DNA from: Solirubrobacterales bacterium | GTDB taxonomy: Bacteria > Actinomycetota > Thermoleophilia > Solirubrobacterales > Solirubrobacteraceae | Direction of reading: 5' to 3' | Length of the DNA stretch: 10,476 nt | NCBI GenBank assembly: GCA_003244035.1 | Contig: QHBV01000064.1 | Location: 1 to 10,476 of the forward strand | In this document: positions 5,985 to 10,476 of the stretch, in pieces | Numbering within the stretch: the stretch's first letter is position 1 | How the letters are laid out: the number at the start of each line of letters is the position of its first letter | Notes under the pieces: generated by a model | What the model was told of the DNA's origin: nothing | The model's input: the letters and a program-made list of their open reading frames with translations, nothing else | Database searches by the model: none | Made by a program: the position numbers and the translations under genes

Positions 5985-7423
5985 GGACCCACTCCGGTCC
6001 GCACCGCATTGAGCTCGGTCAGGGGGTTGGCGGCGCAGGGCACATCGCGGCGAATCGGCGGCGCCGTCCCCGGGAACGCGGGACGGGTCCCCAGGGGCGG
6101 CAGCACCGCGTTGCCGTAGAGCGGCCCGTTGGATCCCAACGACGCGGTGGCCACCCGGTCAGAGCCGCCGCCCGTGGACGCGCGCATGTAGCGCCCGTTG
6201 CCGTCGAAGTTCTGCGACGCGCTGGCCAGGCCGACGGCCGACTGGAACAGCTCCTGGTAGACCTGCAGGCCGGTGGTGACGGGCGGATCCTGGATCCGCT
6301 GGTTGCCGGTCGGGATCACGTTGTGGGTGAAGCACTGCGCGAGCGCTCCCGCGCCGCCGAGCAGGCTCTTGGTGGGAGCCAGGGATGCGGATGTTTCACG
6401 CACGGCGGTGGTGAGCGGGGGCAACAGGCCCCCCAAATAGCTGCGCGAGACCAGCGCGGTCGACTGCGCGAGCCACGGCAGGCCGGCGACGATCGTGGGG
6501 CCCAGCTGTCTGACACTGGGGGTCAAATCGCGCGCAAAGGCTCGCGTCGGAGCAAATGATGCCTGCAGCGGACCCAGCGCGGCGTCGGTGGCCCGAAGCA
6601 GCGGAGGCAGCAGGGCGATCGTCTGGCTGAGGTCGTACTGGCGATTGGCCAGCGCACCCATGGTTGCGTTGAAGGTGCCGACCAGGTGAGCCAGCCGCTG
6701 TTGCTGCGAGGCCAGGGCCGAGAACGCGCGCGAGCCACCCACGACCACGCCGGACAGATCGTGCGGGGACTGCCCCAGCAGCGCGGCGTTGACGATGGTC
6801 GAGGCCTTGAAGGCTCCGGCGGCATAGCGCAGTGACTGATTGAGCGATTGACCGGCGGTGAGCCCGCGCTGCGTGGGGTCCTGCGTCGCGTCCTGCGCTG
6901 CGGTCGGTCGCCCGGACAGCGCCGCTCCATAGCCCTGAAGCAGCGTCTGCAGGTCGGCGCGGGTGTTCGAGCGAAGCGCGGACAGGACGCGATCGAGCTG
7001 GACCGGTCCGGTGCTGTTGGCGGCCGGCAGCGTGGCGCCGGAGGCCAGGCTCGGCGCGGACGGCGTCCCCGGCCGCAGATCGACGTAGTAGTTGCCCTCC
7101 AGAAACAGCCGCGGGCGCACGTTGATCGTCGCGTCGGCGTGAACCGGCAGCCCGGTGGCGACGATCGCCATCGTCACCACGGCAGCCGTCGAGGATCCTC
7201 CGACGGGCGTGACAGCCGTGACCGTGCCGACGTTCACGCCGGCGATGCGGACCGGCGACGCGAGGTGGAGCTGGGTCTCGGCCGTGAACGTCGCGCGCAG
7301 CGTGAACGGTGACGAGCCGAACGGCACCGGGCCGCCGAAGACCAGCCAGCAGACAGCGCCGACCAGGATCAACGCGATCAGGCCCGCGACGCCATCGGAC
7401 ACGCGAGAGCGGTGGCGTCTCAT
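5981..7423 (-). CDS. MCE/MlaD family protein (fourth position)
   Basis: A 480-residue MCE subunit. A signal anchor lies at 11-30, followed by an MlaD domain at about 38-119 with VRIAGVNVGTV at 58-68 and NVRPRLFLEGNYYVDLRPG at 101-119. The helical tunnel region runs from about 140 to 350, and the C-terminal region (from about 360) contains cysteines 364 and 463 plus GRYMR at 410-414. Cysteine 25 is within the anchor. This is the only MCE gene in the window that does not overlap its predecessor: 37 bases separate its ATG from the TAG of the third-position gene, and no Shine-Dalgarno sequence is visible there. The frame is open back to that TAG without an alternative ATG, GTG or TTG in phase, so the ATG at 7423 is the best start. 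Confidence 0.92.
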   Translation of the reverse strand: MRRHRSRVSDGVAGLIALILVGAVCWLVFGGPVPFGSSPFTLRATFTAETQLHLASPVRIAGVNVGTVTAVTPVGGSSTAAVVTMAIVATGLPVHADATINVRPRLFLEGNYYVDLRPGTPSAPSLASGATLPAANSTGPVQLDRVLSALRSNTRADLQTLLQGYGAALSGRPTAAQDATQDPTQRGLTAGQSLNQSLRYAAGAFKASTIVNAALLGQSPHDLSGVVVGGSRAFSALASQQQRLAHLVGTFNATMGALANRQYDLSQTIALLPPLLRATDAALGPLQASFAPTRAFARDLTPSVRQLGPTIVAGLPWLAQSTALVSRSYLGGLLPPLTTAVRETSASLAPTKSLLGGAGALAQCFTHNVIPTGNQRIQDPPVTTGLQVYQELFQSAVGLASASQNFDGNGRYMRASTGGGSDRVATASLGSNGPLYGNAVLPPLGTRPAFPGTAPPIRRDVPCAANPLTELNAVRTGVGP

Positions 7424-7460
7424 GAGCGGTGAAACGGTGTCGTATGGGCGGAGCCGACCA

Positions 7461-8879
7461 CTAGTGCCCCCGCTTGGTGATCTCGGTGCTCCGTCCCAGG
7501 TGACCGGGTGGGTTGCCGATCGCGGCGCGCGCGGGCGAGTAGGGCTCGTTGCCGGCCGCGCACTCGGCGATCTGACCGGGAGCGTCGGTGTTGGGGTAGG
7601 GGTTGACGTGCAACGGGCCCGAGGCGACGCCGGCGGGCCCGGTGTAGGGGCGTCTCGACGGCCCGGACTCGTAGCCGGGACTGTCGGTGATGGCCACCTG
7701 GACGAAGCGCAGCAGCCCGCCCTGGGTCACGCGCTCGGACAGCAGGCTGGAGATGTTGCGCAGAAACAGCGTCACGTAGTTGCACGACGACTGCGCGGGC
7801 GTCAGAAAGGCCAGGGGCGGTCGCAGCGTGGCGGCGGTCAGCGAGAGCCGATCCAGCCCCTGCGCGACCGCCGGCGTCTGACCGTAGCTCTGAAGCGTGC
7901 GCGACAGGGCGACGGTACGGCGGTCCAGCCCGGCCGTGCCGGGGAGGTTCCGGGTCCCGGCGGCGAACGCGGCCGCCAGCACCGGCGCGCTCTGCGGCAG
8001 CGTGGCGGCGCCGGGCCGCAGGTCGTGCAGCAGTCCTGCCGTGTCGGTCAAGAACGGGCGGATCACGGGGCCCTGCGCAATCGTCGCGTCGAACAGCGGA
8101 GGCGTCCGGGAGATCGTCTCCTGCAGGTAGGGAGACGCGACTCCGGCCAGCGCGCTGAACGTGGTGTCCAGGTTCGCAAGCAGGCTTGCCTGGGTGGCTG
8201 CGACCGGGACGAGCGCCGTCGAGTATCCCTGGAGGCCCCGGAAGAACCCGGCGAGGTCGGTGTGGCGAGAGCTCAGGTTGCGCATTACCGGGCCGAGGTC
8301 ATTGAACAGCGGCACGAACGCGCCGATCGCGTCGTTGATGTCACTGCCACGTCCAGCCAGGGCTTCGCCGAAGCCGATCGTCGCGTGCTGGATCCCGGTG
8401 CGCGTGGGCGGCGTGAACATCGAGAGCAGCTGGTCGAAGTCGACCTCTGTCCCGGATCTGCCCAGCGGCACGGTGGCCCCGTTGGCATAGCCGCGCGTGG
8501 ACGTGCCGGGGGTGATCTGCAGGTACTTGAGCCCGATGCTGCCCTTCAGGCGCACCGTGAATCGGGAGTCGACCGGCAGCGGCTTGACGCTGTTGTAGAG
8601 CTTCAGGTTGAGCAGCGCGATCGCCCGTCCTGACGACGTGCGCGCGGCGGTGACGCTCGAGACGGTCCCCGCCAGCGCGCCCCCGATGTTCACCTGATCG
8701 CCGAACTGCAGCTCGTTGGCATCGGCGGCCTGGACATGGAGGGAGTAGCTGGGCACGAAGGGAAGGCCGGCGTTGGCCTGATAGGCCAGGCTCACCGCGA
8801 CGATCGTGACCAGCGCCGTCAGGGCTCCGATCAGAATCGGGTTGTTGGCCAGACTGCGGTTGCGGGGGCGGGGATTCAT
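7461..8879 (-). CDS. MCE/MlaD family protein (third position)
   Basis: A 472-residue MCE subunit. The signal anchor is at 15-33, and the MlaD domain at about 45-125 carries VNIGGALAGTV at 63-73, a variant of the IAGxxVG turn seen in its sisters, and VRLKGSIGLKYLQITPG at 109-125. The helical tunnel region lies at about 145-355. Both cysteines are in the C-terminal region: C366 in SSCNYVTLFLRN, which marks the end of the tunnel, and C440 in AECAAG. The start ATG overlaps the preceding stop as ATGA, so translation is probably coupled. The tail after 400 is rich in proline and glycine and likely unstructured. Confidence 0.93.
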   Translation of the reverse strand: MNPRPRNRSLANNPILIGALTALVTIVAVSLAYQANAGLPFVPSYSLHVQAADANELQFGDQVNIGGALAGTVSSVTAARTSSGRAIALLNLKLYNSVKPLPVDSRFTVRLKGSIGLKYLQITPGTSTRGYANGATVPLGRSGTEVDFDQLLSMFTPPTRTGIQHATIGFGEALAGRGSDINDAIGAFVPLFNDLGPVMRNLSSRHTDLAGFFRGLQGYSTALVPVAATQASLLANLDTTFSALAGVASPYLQETISRTPPLFDATIAQGPVIRPFLTDTAGLLHDLRPGAATLPQSAPVLAAAFAAGTRNLPGTAGLDRRTVALSRTLQSYGQTPAVAQGLDRLSLTAATLRPPLAFLTPAQSSCNYVTLFLRNISSLLSERVTQGGLLRFVQVAITDSPGYESGPSRRPYTGPAGVASGPLHVNPYPNTDAPGQIAECAAGNEPYSPARAAIGNPPGHLGRSTEITKRGH

Positions 8880-10249
8880 CTCCGACCGCCCACCAGGTAA
8901 CTGAGCAGACCGTTCATCGAGGCGCCCCCGCCCGCTGCGCTCGGCGCGCTGCGCACGGCCTGCGACACCACGCGGTCCGGGTGCCCGGCGGGTGGCGCTG
9001 CGGCGGGCGAGACGCCGGCCGCCTTCGCCGAACTCGGAGCGAAGTTGGACGAGCAGCCCGGCAGCGTGGACGTCGCGTAATTGGTGCAGCTGGACACCAG
9101 GGGCTCGGCGCGCAGGAAGTGACCGAGGCTGTCGAAGCCGTTGCCGGCCACCGCGCCGCTGAAGAGGACGTGCATCAGCTGCTCGATGGCGCCTGTCCGG
9201 TCGAGGCTGGCGGTGAGTCGATCGAGCAGCGCCGCGGACGGTTTCGCCGAGGCTCCCAGCCGAAGGAGTCGCTGAGCCAGCGGGACCGACGCCACCAGGG
9301 GTGCCTGGGAGCTCTGGGCCGCGGCGCCGAGCTCGACCAGGGCGGTTCGCGCCCTGGTTGCGAACGGCGTCAGGTTCGCGAACTCACGCCCGACCGATGA
9401 TGCGCTCTGTCCCAGGCTGGTCATCAGCGGCGTGCCCTGGTCAGCGAGCGAACCGAGGTCGGCCATCAGCGGGCGCAGCTGGCGTAGGAAGGACGGAAAC
9501 AGATGGAATGTGCGCGCGATGTCCGACGCCCGCTGAGCGCTGGCCACCGATGTCCGGTTGGCCTCGGTGATGAAGCCGGCCAGATGCCGGCGCGCGCGGG
9601 CCAGCGGGGCCAAGACCGTGTCGGAGTCGATGGCCAGGCGCGCCAGCACGTGATTCTGGCGGGCGAGGATCTGCAGCACGCGATCGGTGTGTCCGAGCGC
9701 GGGGTTGGCGCGGCGGATCACGGCGTTGAGATCGGCGCCGCGCGCGGCCAGCCCCGTGCCCAGCTCGTTGAGAATGAGCGCCAGCGACTGGCGCACCGGC
9801 TGGGTGGAGATGTTCTGCACGATGTCTGAGTCGATCGGCGAGCTGGTGCGGGTGACGGCCAGCAGGTGGCTGCCCGTTCCCGGTCCCTGGGTGACCCGCG
9901 CGAGCGCCGGCGTGCTCGACGTGCCAGGGGAGCAGTCGACGTACTCCTCGCCGATCAGCGACTGCGGGCGGATGGCGCAGTGCGCATCGGCGTGAAACGG
10001 GGCGAACCCTGGTTGGTTGATGGCGAGCGTCACGGCGGCGCGCTTCTGCGCGGTGACGCCCAGCCCCTGGATGCTGCCGACGTTGGCGCCGGCGATGCGC
10101 ACGTCCTCTCCCGGGACGGCGAACGAGGCGTCGTCGAAGATCGCCCGCACCAGGTACACCGGCCGCCTCGAACTGGTGAAGCCGGTGGCGAGCAGGAACG
10201 AGGCGCAGCCCGCGGCGAGCAGCACGGCGATTGACAGCAGGCGTCTCAC
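8876..10249 (-). CDS. MCE/MlaD family protein (second position), possible lipoprotein
   Basis: A 457-residue MCE subunit starting at GTG (10249), overlapping the preceding stop as GTGA. The N-terminus MRRLLSIAVLLAAGC has a cysteine at 15 in a lipobox-like setting (LAAGC), but the hydrophobic stretch continues to about 24, so it could simply be an anchor helix. The MlaD domain spans about 30-108 with VRIAGANVGSI at 50-60 and IRPQSLIGEEYVDCSPG at 93-109. It contains a cysteine pair, C91 and C106, that flanks the IRPQSLIGE loop and is placed to form a disulfide. A helical region follows to about 365. GHFLR (376-380) and cysteines 388 and 399 are in the C-terminal region, which ends in a long alanine/proline/serine-rich tail. 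MCE membership is secure; lipidation is uncertain. Confidence 0.92.
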   Translation of the reverse strand: MRRLLSIAVLLAAGCASFLLATGFTSSRRPVYLVRAIFDDASFAVPGEDVRIAGANVGSIQGLGVTAQKRAAVTLAINQPGFAPFHADAHCAIRPQSLIGEEYVDCSPGTSSTPALARVTQGPGTGSHLLAVTRTSSPIDSDIVQNISTQPVRQSLALILNELGTGLAARGADLNAVIRRANPALGHTDRVLQILARQNHVLARLAIDSDTVLAPLARARRHLAGFITEANRTSVASAQRASDIARTFHLFPSFLRQLRPLMADLGSLADQGTPLMTSLGQSASSVGREFANLTPFATRARTALVELGAAAQSSQAPLVASVPLAQRLLRLGASAKPSAALLDRLTASLDRTGAIEQLMHVLFSGAVAGNGFDSLGHFLRAEPLVSSCTNYATSTLPGCSSNFAPSSAKAAGVSPAAAPPAGHPDRVVSQAVRSAPSAAGGGASMNGLLSYLVGGRR

Positions 10250-10476
10250 GGGCCGGGCGGGACGGAGCTCTGCGAGCAGCCGGCCACCTGTCGGGGAGCC
10301 GATCCATCCGCAGCCGGTGCAACGGCGCTGCCCGGGCAGCGGTTGCGGGCGACGTGCACCCCTTGGTAGCGCTGGGACGGGAACTGCGCGGTGAGCTGGT
10401 CAGACGCGTTCACGGTGAACGGGAACAGCGCCGGCTGAGTGCGTACGTAGTGTCCGTTGGCGTCGTAGTAGGCGCC
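10246..10476 (-). CDS. MCE family protein, C-terminal end only (first position seen)
   Basis: The minus-strand frame ending in the TGA at 10248-10246 is open to the window edge and gives 76 residues. They include YYDANGHYVR at residues 3-12 of the visible part, followed by TQPALFPFTV. This resembles the C-terminal region of the fourth-position MCE gene (FDGNGRYMR) and I recognise the pattern as typical of actinobacterial MCE C-termini. Two cysteines, in NRCPGS and AGCSQS, match the paired cysteines of all five sister proteins. Its stop overlaps the GTG of the next gene as GTGA. The MlaD domain itself lies outside the window, so the call rests on the tail, the overlap and the operon position (mceA-like if the cluster has the usual six genes). 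Confidence 0.82.
   Translation of the reverse strand, partial: GAYYDANGHYVRTQPALFPFTVNASDQLTAQFPSQRYQGVHVARNRCPGSAVAPAADGSAPRQVAGCSQSSVPPGP

Noticed and set aside
6880..6902. Short repeated octamer within the fourth-position MCE gene (GTCCTGCG twice)
   Set aside because: Only two copies inside a coding region, translating to a similar QD-type repeat; too short to be a meaningful repeat element.
7155..8633. A 492-codon plus-strand open frame antisense to two MCE genes
   Set aside because: It is arginine/glycine-rich with no recognisable domain and lies across two well-supported MCE coding regions; long antisense frames are expected in GC-rich DNA.
1..10476. Search for CRISPR arrays, tRNA/rRNA genes, insertion sequences, attachment sites or a horizontally acquired island
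   Set aside because: No regularly spaced repeats, cloverleaf-like segments, transposase motifs or abrupt composition change were seen; the window reads as ordinary chromosomal core plus an mce operon.

Overview
The window comes from a GC-rich genome. The protein families point to a high-GC actinobacterium, most likely of the Thermoleophilia/Solirubrobacterales type. The reasons are a secA gene next to a ribosome hibernation factor gene, as in mycobacteria; a run of actinobacterial-style MCE proteins; and a secreted beta-rich protein with spaced cysteines of a kind I associate with that class. The class assignment is inference from protein flavour; no rRNA or other marker is present.

Layout. 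(1) 1-281, minus strand: the first 93 codons of secA, the preprotein translocase motor, cut by the window edge just before the Walker A region. (2) 425-808, minus: a short HPF/RaiA-type ribosome hibernation factor. (3) 897-1751, plus: a seven-helix CtaG-type cytochrome oxidase assembly protein, the only plus-strand gene, divergent from hpf. (4) 1756-2175, minus: a small four-helix membrane protein of unknown function, convergent with ctaG. (5) 2259-3041, minus: an exported six-cysteine protein starting at TTG behind a strong Shine-Dalgarno sequence. (6) 3106-10476, minus: at least six consecutive MCE/MlaD-domain genes. The first in transcription order is cut by the window edge, so only its last 76 codons are present.

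How the genes work together. MCE proteins are the periplasm-side or envelope-spanning parts of ABC lipid/sterol/hydrophobic-compound transporters. Six in a row match the mceA-F layout of actinobacteria, in which six different subunits are thought to make one hetero-hexameric channel. The YrbE/MlaE permeases and the ATPase are not in the window; the permeases would be expected upstream, beyond position 10476. Four of the five MCE junctions are 4-base ATGA/GTGA overlaps, which indicates translational coupling. The exported protein and the four-helix protein follow on the same strand after short gaps and may be accessory parts of the same transcript.

Points of most interest: every one of the six MCE proteins carries exactly two cysteines in its C-terminal region, and five of six share a short [HR]-[YF]-x-R element there; the exported six-cysteine protein is a candidate accessory factor of the MCE system; secA and ctaG look leaderless while hpf and the two unknown genes have strong Shine-Dalgarno sequences; and the hibernation factor is the short form, although it sits in the syntenic place where mycobacteria have a long form. 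I found no mobile element, CRISPR array, tRNA or rRNA, and no overtly new defence or biosynthetic system.
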